In this document: piece after piece, positions 33,142 through 42,286 of the stretch | How the letters are laid out: each line of letters begins with the position of its first letter | Position numbering within the stretch: position 1 is the stretch's first letter | Assembly (NCBI GenBank): GCA_030372335.1 | Contig: JAUDCW010000012.1 | Reading direction: 5' to 3' (one strand) | DNA: 64,000 nucleotides | Source: JALCOL01 sp022649665 | GTDB lineage: Bacteria; Bacillota; Bacilli; Lactobacillales; Enterococcaceae | Made by a program: the position numbers and the translations under genes | Notes under the pieces: model-generated | Database searches by the model: none | Seen by the model: only the letters and a program-made list of their open reading frames with translations | Told to the model about the DNA's origin: nothing

Positions 33142-34209
33142 CTATCCGATCGCCCGAAGCGGATCGATCTTGACGATCGCGCGCACTGAGAAGAACGCGC
33201 CGACAACTGCGACCAGCAGCATCAAGAGACTAACTCCGCCGAAGAACAGCCAATTGACTTGAAACGGCACAGCTGCCGGTAAGAGCAGCGCCGTCAAAAT
33301 CGTGCCGGCAAATCCCAAGCCGACGCCGAAAAGGGCTAAAAGGAAGGTCTGCACCACAACTGATTTTGCGATAAAGCCGTCAGAGATCCCTTGCGCTTTC
33401 ATCACGCCGAAAATATTTGCTTTCTGCATCGTGAGTACATAAATAAAAATGCCGATCACGATCGCCGCGATCACGATCAAAAAGCCGATCATGAAGCCGA
33501 ACGTCATGACTTGTGCGCTGTAGCCTGGAAGATCATTGATGAATTTTCCGATACTGATCTTCTCCAGATCACTCGGCAGCCGGTCCACTTTGCCGCGCAC
33601 CACGACCGCATTGATCCGGGCATTCTCGCTCGTGTCCGCTTTTTCAAAACGAACCTCTTGAAACGCCGGGATCGATACATACAAAACCGGGGCGACATTC
33701 AGCTGCGCTTGATCCGTAAATCCCGTCAGTTTAAAAGTCTTCGCATTCCCCGAGATCTTGATCACGTCGCCCAGCTTCATTCCGTAGCGTTCTTTCAGGC
33801 TGATGTCGCCGATCGCTTCGTTATCCCCTTGAAATGCCTTGCCTTCTACTAGATTCGGCATCAAAAATTGCTCTTTTTCGATCCCGAAAAAATTGGCATT
33901 GATCTTTTTTTCACTGCTGTTTTTCGTGTGAACGACGGCGGCCGTCTGTGCTAGAAAAGCCGTTTTCCCCGCGGAAACTTTTGCGGCATCTTTGCGGCTG
34001 ATCATCGACATCCCAAGCGTGGAGTTGGCATCTTTCGTCAAAACGATCGCGTCTGCATCCCACTTGTCCACCGCCATCCGCTGTTCTTGCGCGAGGCCGT
34101 ACGCCAAGCCGGTCAAAAAAAAGACCAGATACGCGATCAAAAACATCACCCCGGCGATCAATGCATACCGCAATTTGGAATGTCTGATTTCATTGATTGC
34201 TAAAAACAC
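33142..34209 (-). CDS. FtsX/MacB-type ABC permease, HrtB-like
   Basis: This 355-residue permease has one N-terminal helix, an extracytoplasmic domain (about residues 45-225) and three C-terminal helices, ending in the family IVKIDPLRAIG motif. The N-terminal FLAINEIRHSKLRYALI and the extracellular DKWDADAIVLTKDAN are much like HrtB and related enterococcal proteins. The start is taken as GTG at 34209, behind GGAAGGGGG; an upstream ATG at 34236 has no ribosome binding site. Hemin efflux is the best guess. Confidence 0.8.
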   Translation of the reverse strand: MFLAINEIRHSKLRYALIAGVMFLIAYLVFFLTGLAYGLAQEQRMAVDKWDADAIVLTKDANSTLGMSMISRKDAAKVSAGKTAFLAQTAAVVHTKNSSEKKINANFFGIEKEQFLMPNLVEGKAFQGDNEAIGDISLKERYGMKLGDVIKISGNAKTFKLTGFTDQAQLNVAPVLYVSIPAFQEVRFEKADTSENARINAVVVRGKVDRLPSDLEKISIGKFINDLPGYSAQVMTFGFMIGFLIVIAAIVIGIFIYVLTMQKANIFGVMKAQGISDGFIAKSVVVQTFLLALFGVGLGFAGTILTALLLPAAVPFQVNWLFFGGVSLLMLLVAVVGAFFSVRAIVKIDPLRAIG

Positions 34210-34289
34210 TTGATTTCCCCCTTCCAGACTTTTCATTTCGTAAGAAAAGTGTAGCACGATTCGAGCGGAAGACGAAAAGATTCGCATGC

Positions 34290-34326
34290 AAAAAAGGAGC
34301 AGCAAACGGCTGAGCGCTTGTGCTCC
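34290..34326 (-). terminator. Terminator of the esterase operon
   Basis: GGAGCAGCAA pairs with TTGTGCTCC (one bulge), and on the minus strand TTTTTT follows. It separates the esterase operon from the HrtB-like gene. Confidence 0.8.
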
Positions 34327-34338
34327 ACTTCAATTATT

Positions 34339-35112
34339 TTAAAGAAACGAATCGCGTAAAAAGTTGACTGTGTTTTGATAAACCAGTTCCGTGTATCCTT
34401 CGCCGTGGACCGTTCCCGCGAGGATCCGCGTTTCGCTCGGGACCTCGTTTTTTGTCAATGCGGCCTGTAGTTTGAAAACGCCGCTCAGCGGAACCAGCTC
34501 TTTGAGCGAATTCGCCATAAAGATCGGTCCCGCCGCTGGTGAAACACGCTGCAGCGGATCAGCTTCCTGCAAAAGTTTTTGATTTTGACCAACGTAATTC
34601 AATACAAACCATTTATAAAACGCATCATTCAATCCGCTTTGATCGATCTTTGCCGGATCTTGCTGATCAAAGTCGGGCTTTTGATTCATTGCTGCGGCGA
34701 GCGCTTCGTGATGTGCGACCCAGTCTGCTAAATCGATGATCCCTGACCAAGAAGCAGCCGGGATCCCTTTTTGAAGTGCGAGCTCGATCGCCAGATTCCC
34801 GCCGGCTGAGGAGCCAAGTGCGGCGATTTTGCCTGCAGGAAGCGGATAATCGGCTGCCTGCAACCACCCATATGCTGCAAAAACATCAATCAGCGCGGCT
34901 GGATAAAGGAAGTCGGGCGCTAAGCGGTAATTCGGTGATACCACTAAAAAGTGATCGTCTGCGAGGCGTTCCGCCAATTGTTTTTCTTTCTGCTTGTCGC
35001 CGCGAAACCAGCCGCCGCCGTGGATCAGCAAGATCGCCGCCTCGATTTGCTCAGGCTCGTAAACGTCCAATGCCAACTGATTTTTTTCGTCATAAACCAA
35101 ATCTTTTTTCAT
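34339..35112 (-). CDS. Alpha/beta hydrolase, HSL-type esterase
   Basis: This 257-residue enzyme has the oxyanion motif IHGGGWFRGD near residue 30, the nucleophile GSSAGGNLA near 99 and a C-terminal histidine in GTVHGEGYTE near 237, the hormone-sensitive-lipase-like pattern. It should hydrolyse short-chain or aryl esters. It is the last gene of a three-gene operon with the hypothetical protein and the isochorismatase-like enzyme. AAGGAGG precedes the ATG. Confidence 0.85.
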   Translation of the reverse strand: MKKDLVYDEKNQLALDVYEPEQIEAAILLIHGGGWFRGDKQKEKQLAERLADDHFLVVSPNYRLAPDFLYPAALIDVFAAYGWLQAADYPLPAGKIAALGSSAGGNLAIELALQKGIPAASWSGIIDLADWVAHHEALAAAMNQKPDFDQQDPAKIDQSGLNDAFYKWFVLNYVGQNQKLLQEADPLQRVSPAAGPIFMANSLKELVPLSGVFKLQAALTKNEVPSETRILAGTVHGEGYTELVYQNTVNFLRDSFL

Positions 35113-35123
35113 CCAGCGCCTCC

Positions 35124-35492
35124 TTAAAGCAGATCGTTTTCCGGCTCTGGCGGAGATTCGCGTTTGATCTCGTCCAACACATCTGCTAGTTTTTGCTGTG
35201 CTGCGCCGTATTCTGCGATCTTCGTACCGAATTCTTGATTGAATCCAGCTAAACCGCCTTTAGCAAAAGCATATTCAAATTCATAAACTGCTTGATAACG
35301 TTTCGTAAATTTTTTCAGCAATTCCATTTTTCCTGCCAGCTGGAGCGCCATTTGGATCACCCGAAAATCGGTATAAGCGATCTCGAACTGGATCGCCCAG
35401 ATCCGGATGAAGTCATGCTGATTTTTGATATGCAGAAAATGGCGTGCAGCGGTGTCATTCAAATTTTTGATCGAACCGATCACATCCAGCAT
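35124..35492 (-). CDS. Hypothetical protein in isochorismatase/esterase operon
   Basis: This 122-residue, largely helical soluble protein has no domain I recognise. It sits 9 nt after the isochorismatase-like gene and 11 nt before the esterase, which strongly supports that it is a real gene. Function is unknown. Confidence 0.7.
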   Translation of the reverse strand: MLDVIGSIKNLNDTAARHFLHIKNQHDFIRIWAIQFEIAYTDFRVIQMALQLAGKMELLKKFTKRYQAVYEFEYAFAKGGLAGFNQEFGTKIAEYGAAQQKLADVLDEIKRESPPEPENDLL

Positions 35493-35501
35493 TTTCCCGC
35501 C

Positions 35502-36122
35502 TCATTTCAATTTCAAAAAGATTCCTTTCTCCTGCATCGCTTTGATAAAAAGCGGTACCGTTTCGGTCCGGTTCCAGTCGCGCTGGAACTCGCAAGCGAT
35601 CTGGGCAAACGAACTCAGCTGCGCCCCCGCTTGTTCGACGCGCCGGAGTGCCGTTTCGTGAGCGATGACACTCGTTCCGCCGACTGCATCGACGACTGGA
35701 AACACTTCATAGCCTTCTTTCAGCGCATCAAGCGCCGGGAATGTCAAACAAGCTTCGGTCCAAAGTGCAGCGATAATGATCTTCTTGCGGCCGGTTGCCT
35801 CAAGCGCTGCTTTAAAATCCGCATCTTCCCAAGCATTGATCGAGGTCCGGTCATAACTCGGCACGTCTGTCAAAAGCTCTTTGAGTTGCGGGATCGTATC
35901 TTGGTTGCGGCCATTGGTCACATTGACCGTTGAGAGAATGATCGGCACCTGATAAGATTTGATCATTGCAGTCAGTGCGGTCACGCTTTCGATCAGCTGA
36001 TGACGATCCATCGAGTTGATCGAGTTCACTTGGGTCGGTTGATAGTCGATCAGCACGAACACCGAATTATCCGGGGACAACAGTTCATCTTTCATTGGAT
36101 CTCGTGGTTTTGAACTAGTCAT
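35502..36122 (-). CDS. Isochorismatase-family hydrolase (YcaC-like)
   Basis: The 206-residue protein has the cysteine hydrolase pattern: catalytic Asp in FVLIDYQPTQ near residue 24 and the nucleophile in ALWTEACLTFPALDAL near 121, followed by VVDAVGGTSVIAHETALRR. The TEACLTFPALDAL context matches the YcaC subgroup of unknown substrate rather than nicotinamidase. The ATG at 36122 has AGGTG upstream. It is first in the operon and divergent from the MetE-like gene. Confidence 0.85.
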   Translation of the reverse strand: MTSSKPRDPMKDELLSPDNSVFVLIDYQPTQVNSINSMDRHQLIESVTALTAMIKSYQVPIILSTVNVTNGRNQDTIPQLKELLTDVPSYDRTSINAWEDADFKAALEATGRKKIIIAALWTEACLTFPALDALKEGYEVFPVVDAVGGTSVIAHETALRRVEQAGAQLSSFAQIACEFQRDWNRTETVPLFIKAMQEKGIFLKLK

Positions 36123-36310
36123 AATGCACCTGCCTTTCTGTCTCCAATGTACACCTTTTCGCGCGATTTCGATAGTAAAACCGCTTACAAAAACCGCCGT
36201 TTCGCTGATATAGTTGCATCCTATAGCAACATTAAAATAATATGTATTATCTATCTTGCATGATCCCTGATACACTAGCTTCAATCAAAAATACACAGGG
36301 GGAATCATTT
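36123..36310. other. Divergent intergenic region, isochorismatase and MetE-like genes
   Basis: This 188-nt region must hold two divergent promoters. TTGCAT with an AT-rich element 17 nt downstream is the best plus-strand candidate, and GTTGCATCCTATAGCAAC forms a small dyad. I see no S-box or T-box leader for the MetE-like gene. Confidence 0.35.
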
Positions 36311-37486
36311 ATGACAACATCCAAATTTCAATTAGTCGGCTCATTGCTGCGTCCAGCTGATTTGCTGGCTTATAAAAACAAAATCGAACAGCGCGAAGAT
36401 ATCAGCTATCCATTTTACGATGATTTGAATGGTTACGAAGAAACCGAAAAGGCAGCGATCGAAAAGATCTTGGCTGAGCAAAAAGCGCATGGGATCACCG
36501 TTTTGACGGACGGCGAATATTCGAAATCAATGTGGCATCTGGATTTTTTATGGGGATTTTCCGGCATCGAGCGCTACATTGCCGACCACGGATATCATTT
36601 CCAAGATTTGGAGGACGGCGAACATTTTGAAACGCGCAAAGATATCGGGATCCGGATCACCGCCCCGCTCTCCGGTAAAAATCATCACTTCATCGATATT
36701 TTTAAAGAAATCAAAGCGCAAGCAGGCGATCACGCCGTCAAAACAACCGTCTGGGGAGCAGCACATGCTTTCACTGAACTGGCGATCTTTAACAGTTTGA
36801 CTGGTGAAGGACAAATTTATCCGACGCAAGAAGCTTTGAAAGACGACTTGCTCAATGCCTATAAAGAATTTTTGACAGAATACAAATCAGCCGGCGGCGA
36901 GATCATCCAATTCGATGACTGCTTGTGGGAACTGTTCGCCGATGATAATGACCAAAGCTTCTTCGCGGAAGGAAATGAAGGACTTGAAGACTTGGCGGAT
37001 ACCTTTATCGCGATCAACAATGAAGTCGCTGATTTCGGCCATGCACTCGGTCTGAAAGTTTGGACGCACAACTGCCGCGGAAATTATCAGAGCCGTCATG
37101 CAGCTGGCGGGAGCTATCAGGCGATCGCTGAAAAATTCCTGCACGATCAGCACTATGACCGCTTCTTTCTTGAATGGGACGACGAGCGCGCAGGTGATCT
37201 TGCGGCACTGAACGTTTTGCAGGATCGGCCGGATGTGGAAGTCGTGCTCGGCCTGCTCTCCAGCAAAACTGCGACACTCGATGACGAGAAGCGGGTCTAT
37301 GATCTCTTAGAAAAAGCCAGCCGCATCTTGCCGAAAGAACGACTCTTTCTCTCTCACCAATGCGGCTTCGCTTCTTGCGACTGCGGCAATGAACTTTCGA
37401 TCGCTGAACAATGGGCTAAGATCGATCAAGGGCAAAAAATCGCCGAAAAGTTCTGGTGCAAAACTCCTGAAAAAATCGAAGCGTAA
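36311..37486 (+). CDS. MetE C-terminal-like protein (YxjG/YxjH type)
   Basis: This 391-residue protein matches the catalytic half of cobalamin-independent methionine synthase and lacks the MetE N-terminal domain. The zinc ligands are visible as THNCRGN near residue 256 and SHQCGFASCDCGNE near 354, with IQFDDCLWE in the barrel. B. subtilis YxjG/YxjH and relatives have this size and are thought to make methionine using an uncertain methyl donor. The ATG at 36311 follows GGGGGAATC. Confidence 0.85.
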   Translation: MTTSKFQLVGSLLRPADLLAYKNKIEQREDISYPFYDDLNGYEETEKAAIEKILAEQKAHGITVLTDGEYSKSMWHLDFLWGFSGIERYIADHGYHFQDLEDGEHFETRKDIGIRITAPLSGKNHHFIDIFKEIKAQAGDHAVKTTVWGAAHAFTELAIFNSLTGEGQIYPTQEALKDDLLNAYKEFLTEYKSAGGEIIQFDDCLWELFADDNDQSFFAEGNEGLEDLADTFIAINNEVADFGHALGLKVWTHNCRGNYQSRHAAGGSYQAIAEKFLHDQHYDRFFLEWDDERAGDLAALNVLQDRPDVEVVLGLLSSKTATLDDEKRVYDLLEKASRILPKERLFLSHQCGFASCDCGNELSIAEQWAKIDQGQKIAEKFWCKTPEKIEA

Positions 37487-37488
37487 TC

Positions 37489-37564
37489 CAAAGAGGTTGT
37501 AACAAAAGTGCCCAGCTTCGAGAAATAAGCCGAAGAAGCTGCTTTTGAAATACCGTTTATTCGG
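37489..37564 (+). repeat. Dispersed palindromic repeat, short copy
   Basis: Contains AGAGGTTGTAACAAAAGTGCCC and CAGCTTCGAGAAATAAG joined directly to the terminal module CCGAAGAAGCTGCTTTTG (37530-37547). The central arm found in full copies is missing. It is in tandem with a full copy that begins at 37565. Confidence 0.8.
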
Positions 37565-37693
37565 AAAAAGAGGTTGGGACAAAAGTGTCCAGCTTCGAGA
37601 AATACGAAGAAAAATCCGAAAATAGTTTCTTATATTTTCGAGATTTTTCGGCTTATTTCCGAAGAAGCTGCTTTTGAACCACCGTTTATTCGG
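37565..37693 (+). repeat. Dispersed palindromic repeat, full copy in tandem
   Basis: Runs from AAAAGAGGTTGGGACAAAAG through the mutually complementary arms AAAAATCCGAAAATA and TTTTCGAGATTTTTCGG to the terminal module at 37659-37693. The same module also closes the short copy before it. It lies between the MetE-like gene and a bidirectional terminator. Confidence 0.85.
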
Positions 37694-37698
37694 AAAAA

Positions 37699-37737
37699 GG
37701 TCCTGTGACATCAACTTATGTCACAGGACCTTTTTTT
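37699..37737. terminator. Bidirectional terminator after MetE-like gene and OYE gene
   Basis: GGTCCTGTGACA pairs perfectly with TGTCACAGGACC, with A-run upstream and TTTTTTT downstream, between convergent genes. Confidence 0.9.
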
Positions 37738-38845
37738 AATAGTTTTTATCAGGGCGCATGTGGTGGACGAACTCCCACAAAGTGCCGCCCGCGTCCCGGT
37801 CGACATTGTCTTCTTGCGGCAGATCGGCCCGCGTCCGGATCATGTCGCCTTTACCGGCTAATGTCTTTTCCGCCCAATTCGGATCGATCAAAAGCGACGT
37901 GCCGACCGCTGCCATTTCCGCGTTTGTCAGTGTATCATCGACGTCTTGCGTTGTTTGGATCCCGCCGACGCCGATCAAAGGGATCTTGCCCGCGATAAAT
38001 TCATGGATATAAGCCATGATCGGCTTTTCTTGGTAAGCATCGCTGACGGATTTTCGGCGCAGATCATTCATCGACAGGTGCAGGTAGTCAAGTGTTGTTT
38101 CCCGCAGATGTTTGATCAAATATTTCGTATCGTCCATGCGGATCCCCGGTGTTTCATATTCTTCCGGCGAAAAACGGTAACCGACGATAAAATCACGCGG
38201 ACCTTCTTGATCGATCGCCTCAGTGACGGTCGCGACTAAACGGTCGATAAAATGGTAGCGCTTTTCAAGTGTCCCGCCCCATTCATCGGTCCGCCGATTG
38301 GAATGCGGAGAGAAAAACTGCTGGATCAGATACGTATTCGCGCCGTGAAGCTCGACCCCGTCAAAGCCCGCCTCGATAGCTCGAAACGCTCCTTGTTTGA
38401 ACGCTTCGATCGTATCCAAGACTTCTTCGGCCGTCATTGCGCGCGGCACCTCAGCGCCGGGCCGTTCAGCGGCGACAGCACTCGGAGCAAGCGGCTGCGC
38501 TCCCCAGAGAACCGCGCTGTTCGTCATCCGGCCGGCGTGATGGAGCTGCAAAAAGATTTTTGCGCCCTTGGCATGGACCGCATCCGTCAAGCGCTTCAAA
38601 CCTGCAATAAATTTGTCGTCAAAAATCCCGGGTGCGCCGTGCCAGCCTTTGCCGAGCGGCGCAACGTTCATCGCACCGGTAATGATCGCTCCCACCCCAG
38701 CAGCTCGATTTTCATAGTAGCGGATATCATTATCCGTCACGATGCCGTTGTAAAAGCTCATTTCCGTCGTCATCGGCGACATCAATAGACGATTTTTCAA
38801 CGTGACTCCGCGTCGAAAAGTAATTGGTTCTTTAAAATCTGTCAT
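37736..38845 (-). CDS. NADH:flavin oxidoreductase, Old Yellow Enzyme family
   Basis: This 369-residue FMN-dependent TIM-barrel protein has LKNRLLMSPMTTEMS near the start, FLQLHHAGRMTNS near residue 100, the catalytic GVELHGANTYLIQQFFSPHSNRRTDEWGG near 174-203 and VGYRFSPEE. OYEs reduce activated double bonds of alpha,beta-unsaturated carbonyls; the physiological substrate is unknown. It lacks the C-terminal FAD/NADH extension of 2,4-dienoyl-CoA reductases. The ATG at 38845 follows AAGGAGAA. Confidence 0.88.
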   Translation of the reverse strand: MTDFKEPITFRRGVTLKNRLLMSPMTTEMSFYNGIVTDNDIRYYENRAAGVGAIITGAMNVAPLGKGWHGAPGIFDDKFIAGLKRLTDAVHAKGAKIFLQLHHAGRMTNSAVLWGAQPLAPSAVAAERPGAEVPRAMTAEEVLDTIEAFKQGAFRAIEAGFDGVELHGANTYLIQQFFSPHSNRRTDEWGGTLEKRYHFIDRLVATVTEAIDQEGPRDFIVGYRFSPEEYETPGIRMDDTKYLIKHLRETTLDYLHLSMNDLRRKSVSDAYQEKPIMAYIHEFIAGKIPLIGVGGIQTTQDVDDTLTNAEMAAVGTSLLIDPNWAEKTLAGKGDMIRTRADLPQEDNVDRDAGGTLWEFVHHMRPDKNY

Positions 38846-38957
38846 CGAAATTCTCCTTCCGCTCTTGCTCGACCCTTGCGAGTTCTGCAAAAGAAAACAG
38901 CAGTTGCTAATTGGATTTTCTCTGATAGTGGTATATTTTGTCAAAAATTTCGACTTT

Positions 38958-39656
38958 TTAGACGGATTTCAGCGAATCGATATACGCAGTCGACTTGGCG
39001 ATACTGTCTTCGGTGATCACGATTTTTCCTTTATTCAGCAGAAAATATCCCTTATCTTTCAGCTTGGCGACCACTCGGTTCAGCGTTTTGATATTCATGC
39101 CGATCTCTTCAGAGATGACTAGCCGCGTCTTATTGATTTTAAACGTTTTGACGCGCTTGATATCGTTTTCTGAACCTTCTTTGATCAAATAATCGAGAAA
39201 GATAAATTCCGACGGATAAAACAGCCGCATCCCGCGATTCAGCGAATTGCGGTACAGCTTATAGGCTACTCGAGACGAGATCAAGCCCAAAATATCGATA
39301 TCGGAGAAAATCCATTTTTCGGCGTACTTTCGGGCAAGCCCGAAAACAACGCATTCCTCAGCCGCTTCGATCGTGACGCTTGCCAGCGGCTGGCGCGCCA
39401 AAATCGTGACTTCGCCGATGAAATCGATCGCCGGATTGGTCTCCAGCATATAGACGTTGCCGTTTTCAAACTCATTGATGACCCGTGTCTTGCCTTTGAC
39501 CAAGATCCCGAAATAATCGAGCTTCTCGCCTTTGCTGTGGATCAGCTCGCCGATATGATAACGTTTGACAAAAAAATTATCTTTGACTTCCGCCGTCATC
39601 CGCTCGGTAAAAAAGCGGAAATCTGCATTTAATTCTACTAAATGATTAATATTCAT
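38958..39656 (-). CDS. Crp/Fnr-family regulator
   Basis: The 232-residue protein has an N-terminal cyclic-nucleotide-type beta-barrel (about residues 25-125, with NPAIDFIGEVTIL) and a C-terminal winged helix (about 155-215, with LVISEEIGMNIKTLNRVVAKLKDKGYF). It has no N-terminal cysteine cluster, so it is not an Fnr oxygen sensor; it resembles YeiL-type proteins. It is divergent from the nucleobase module at 39861-43558, whose control is its most likely job. GGAGGATTTT precedes the ATG. Confidence 0.87.
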   Translation of the reverse strand: MNINHLVELNADFRFFTERMTAEVKDNFFVKRYHIGELIHSKGEKLDYFGILVKGKTRVINEFENGNVYMLETNPAIDFIGEVTILARQPLASVTIEAAEECVVFGLARKYAEKWIFSDIDILGLISSRVAYKLYRNSLNRGMRLFYPSEFIFLDYLIKEGSENDIKRVKTFKINKTRLVISEEIGMNIKTLNRVVAKLKDKGYFLLNKGKIVITEDSIAKSTAYIDSLKSV

Positions 39657-39860
39657 AAAATCCTCCGCATTTCTAAAAAAAATACCCAAGTGTCCTTTTT
39701 CGCCCTTATTATATCAGCTACAATTCAAAGTATAAAGAGCAAGTAATGTTCGTATTTGCAAACAAGGAGGCGGATACAAAAGACAAGGAAACGTTGTCAT
39801 CATTTTTTATACGTACGATCGAATCAAATATTGTCGCCACATTACAACAGGAGTGAGAGT

Positions 39861-40064
39861 ATGAGTAATGATTTTATCTCTACGATCAATGGTTTATCTG
39901 TAACGTGTTTAATCGGCAAATTGAAAAGATTTCTTCTTTCTTCATCCAACCTCTTTTCAACGAAAAATATCCAAGTGAATCTGCCGATCAATAACTCTCA
40001 GGAAAACCGAAATGATCCGCAGAAACCCACAAAAAACTTTTTTGTTGAAAAGGAGAACGATTAG
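39861..40064 (+). CDS. Small ORF ahead of nucleobase permease gene
   Basis: A 67-codon frame starts at an ATG 6 nt behind AGGAGTGAG and ends 1 nt before the permease start. It encodes a mildly hydrophobic N-terminal half with one cysteine and a polar Asn/Gln/Lys-rich C-terminal half. I recognise no family. The close fit to the permease start suggests translational coupling, either as a short protein or as a leader peptide. Confidence 0.45.
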   Translation: MSNDFISTINGLSVTCLIGKLKRFLLSSSNLFSTKNIQVNLPINNSQENRNDPQKPTKNFFVEKEND

Positions 40065-40065
40065 A

Positions 40066-41469
40066 ATGAATGAACATGAAGAATTTTCCTACGCAGATGA
40101 AAAACTGCCCCTTAGTCAAAGTATCCCTTTAGGTTTTCAGCACGCTGTCGTCGCGATCTTGGGCGGGATCACCGTTCCTTTGATCGTCTCCGCCAACGTC
40201 GGCTTGAGCGCAGCACAAACGATCTTTTTCGTCAGTGCCGTCGTTTTCTCCGGCGGGATCGCAACGATCCTCGCTTCGCTGAACGTGATCCCGCGCACGA
40301 CGCCGCTCTTGCCGATGGTAATGGGCGCGAACTTCGCGGTCGCCTCCGTTGCCACTGTCACGCTTGAACACGCTCCGTCGATCCCGGCTGGTTTTTGTCT
40401 GATCGCCGGCGGCACGATGACGGCCGGTCTGTTCTGCTTTTTGGTCGCGCCGTTTTGGATGCGGCTGCGCCGTTTCTTCCCGCCGCTGGTCGTCGGAACA
40501 AACTTGATGGTCTTGGGTGTCGCGCTGTTCCCGAATACGTACCGCTGGATCATGGACGGCAAAGCGAACCAATTGACTGCAAGCGTCAACAATACCGCGC
40601 TTTTCTTAGCTCTTGGTGTTTTCGTCTTCCATTTGATCTTAAGCAAATATTTGAAAGGATTCTTGGGCGACCTCAGTATTTTGATCGCACTGATCTGCGG
40701 GACCGTTGCCGCTGCTTTCATGGGAATGGTCAACTTCAAACCAGTCGCTGATGCTCCGTGGTTCGGGCTGATCATGCCTTTCCATTATGGTCTGCCGCAA
40801 TTCAGCATCACCGTCAGCGTTTCCTTTTTGATCGTCATGATCTTGTCGATGGTTGCCGTTTCCGGTACCTCGATGGGGATCCATAATATCGTTGGTAAAA
40901 AATTGACAAATGCGCAATTCGGCAAAACGATGAAAACTCTCGGGATCGTTACTTTATTAGCGGGGATCTTCAACGGTGTCCAACCGACCGCCTTCGCTGA
41001 AAACGTCGGGGTTCTCGAACTTGCGAAAAAACGCAGCCGCTATGCAACTGCCGCAGCTGGTTTCATTCTGGTCCTAGTCGGTTTGATCCCTAAATTCTCC
41101 GCTTTGATCTCAGTTGTTCCCAAACCTGTTTTGGGCGGGGTCGCTTTCGCGATGTTCGGAGCGATCATCGGCAGTGCTGTCAATATCTTGAAACAAGTTG
41201 AACTGAAAGAAAACCACAGCATGCTGATCGTTGGGATCAGCCTTGGCATGTGCATGCTGCCATCGGTTTATCCAAATTTTTACGCAAACTTCCCAGTGAT
41301 CGTTCAAAGTATTTTCGGCAGCGGGATCCTTTCCGGTGCACTGACTGCGATCACGCTGAATATTTTCTTCAATTTTAAAAGCCTGCTGAAAAAGGCTCCG
41401 GCGATTGAAAAAAAACCAGAGGAACCGCAAGAAGAATGTTTGGGGGCTTCCGTCACAAATAATGAATGA
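40066..41469 (+). CDS. NCS2-family nucleobase permease (xanthine/uracil type)
   Basis: The 467-residue protein has about 14 helices and belongs to the nucleobase:cation symporter-2 family. QSIPLGFQHAVVAILGGITVPL at the start and the GIFNGVQPTAFAENVGVLELAKKRSR segment near residue 310 resemble the QNVG/NAT signature, with ENVGV here. The substrate is probably a purine or pyrimidine base. It is followed by a TauE/SafE permease and an amidohydrolase in what looks like one operon. AAGGAG lies upstream of the ATG at 40066. Confidence 0.88.
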   Translation: MNEHEEFSYADEKLPLSQSIPLGFQHAVVAILGGITVPLIVSANVGLSAAQTIFFVSAVVFSGGIATILASLNVIPRTTPLLPMVMGANFAVASVATVTLEHAPSIPAGFCLIAGGTMTAGLFCFLVAPFWMRLRRFFPPLVVGTNLMVLGVALFPNTYRWIMDGKANQLTASVNNTALFLALGVFVFHLILSKYLKGFLGDLSILIALICGTVAAAFMGMVNFKPVADAPWFGLIMPFHYGLPQFSITVSVSFLIVMILSMVAVSGTSMGIHNIVGKKLTNAQFGKTMKTLGIVTLLAGIFNGVQPTAFAENVGVLELAKKRSRYATAAAGFILVLVGLIPKFSALISVVPKPVLGGVAFAMFGAIIGSAVNILKQVELKENHSMLIVGISLGMCMLPSVYPNFYANFPVIVQSIFGSGILSGALTAITLNIFFNFKSLLKKAPAIEKKPEEPQEECLGASVTNNE

Positions 41470-41548
41470 TCTGTTCAACAATTGATGAGGAAAGAAGCTC
41501 AGTTTGCCGCAGGCCGGAAATCAAATTTAACATAAAGAGGGGAAAAAA

Positions 41549-42280
41549 TTGATACTCGTATTTATTGTGAATTTAATCGTCGGTCTCTTAGTTGGACTTA
41601 GCGGCATCGCGGGCTTCTTGCTGCCGATCTTTTATGTCAGTGTCATGCATTTGGATACTGTTGAAGCGCTGGCGCTGAGCTTTTCCGCCTTCATCGTTTC
41701 AGGTGTGCTGGGCAGCTTCAGCTATTTCCGCAATAAACTGTTGAATGTGAAACTCGCCAGCATCATCAGCGTCGGCAGCTTCTTCGCCAGCTTTCTCGGT
41801 GTCAAAGCAAATCTCTTGATCCCTGAGCACATCATGAGCCTCATTTTATACTTGGTCGTTTTGTTTTCCGGGTTCTCGATCCTTTTGCGAAAAAACAAAG
41901 AGCAGCCGAAAGTGAAAAAGTATAATAATTTCGTTTTGATCGCGATCGGTTTTGTGACGGGGTTCATCTGTTCCGTAACGGGGGCAGGCGGTCCGATCGT
42001 TGTCCTGCCGATCTTGATCATGCTGGGAATCGAAGTCCACGAAGCTGTGGCGATCTCGCTGTTCAACTCGATCTTTATCGGCGTTCCGTCAGCAGTCGGC
42101 TATCTGATGAATTCGAATTTGAGCATCATTGGTCCGATCCTGCCGACCGCGCTCATCGGGCACGGGGCGGGAGTGATCATGGGCGGCCGCAACGGCCACC
42201 GGATCAATCAAAATCTTTTGAAAAAAGCAGTCGCGATCTTTTCGATCATCATCGCGCTGGCCAAAATAATAGGAGGGTAA
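41549..42280 (+). CDS. TauE/SafE-family membrane transporter
   Basis: This 243-residue protein has about eight helices in two repeats, with GLLVGLSGIAGFLLPIFYV in the first and GFVTGFICSVTGAGGPIVVLPIL in the second, as in the TauE/SafE (DUF81) family. Members export sulfite, sulfoacetate or other organic anions. A TTG start at 41549 follows AGAGGGG. In this operon it may remove an acidic by-product of base breakdown, which is inference. Confidence 0.83.
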   Translation: MILVFIVNLIVGLLVGLSGIAGFLLPIFYVSVMHLDTVEALALSFSAFIVSGVLGSFSYFRNKLLNVKLASIISVGSFFASFLGVKANLLIPEHIMSLILYLVVLFSGFSILLRKNKEQPKVKKYNNFVLIAIGFVTGFICSVTGAGGPIVVLPILIMLGIEVHEAVAISLFNSIFIGVPSAVGYLMNSNLSIIGPILPTALIGHGAGVIMGGRNGHRINQNLLKKAVAIFSIIIALAKIIGG

Positions 42281-42286
42281 CTAGTG

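Noticed and set aside
34210..34305. Longer N-terminus of the HrtB-like permease
   Set aside because: The extra residues have no ribosome binding site and the family begins at the FLAINEI segment.
36123..36310. Possible S-box or T-box leader for the MetE-like gene
   Set aside because: None of the conserved blocks of either leader type is present in this short region.
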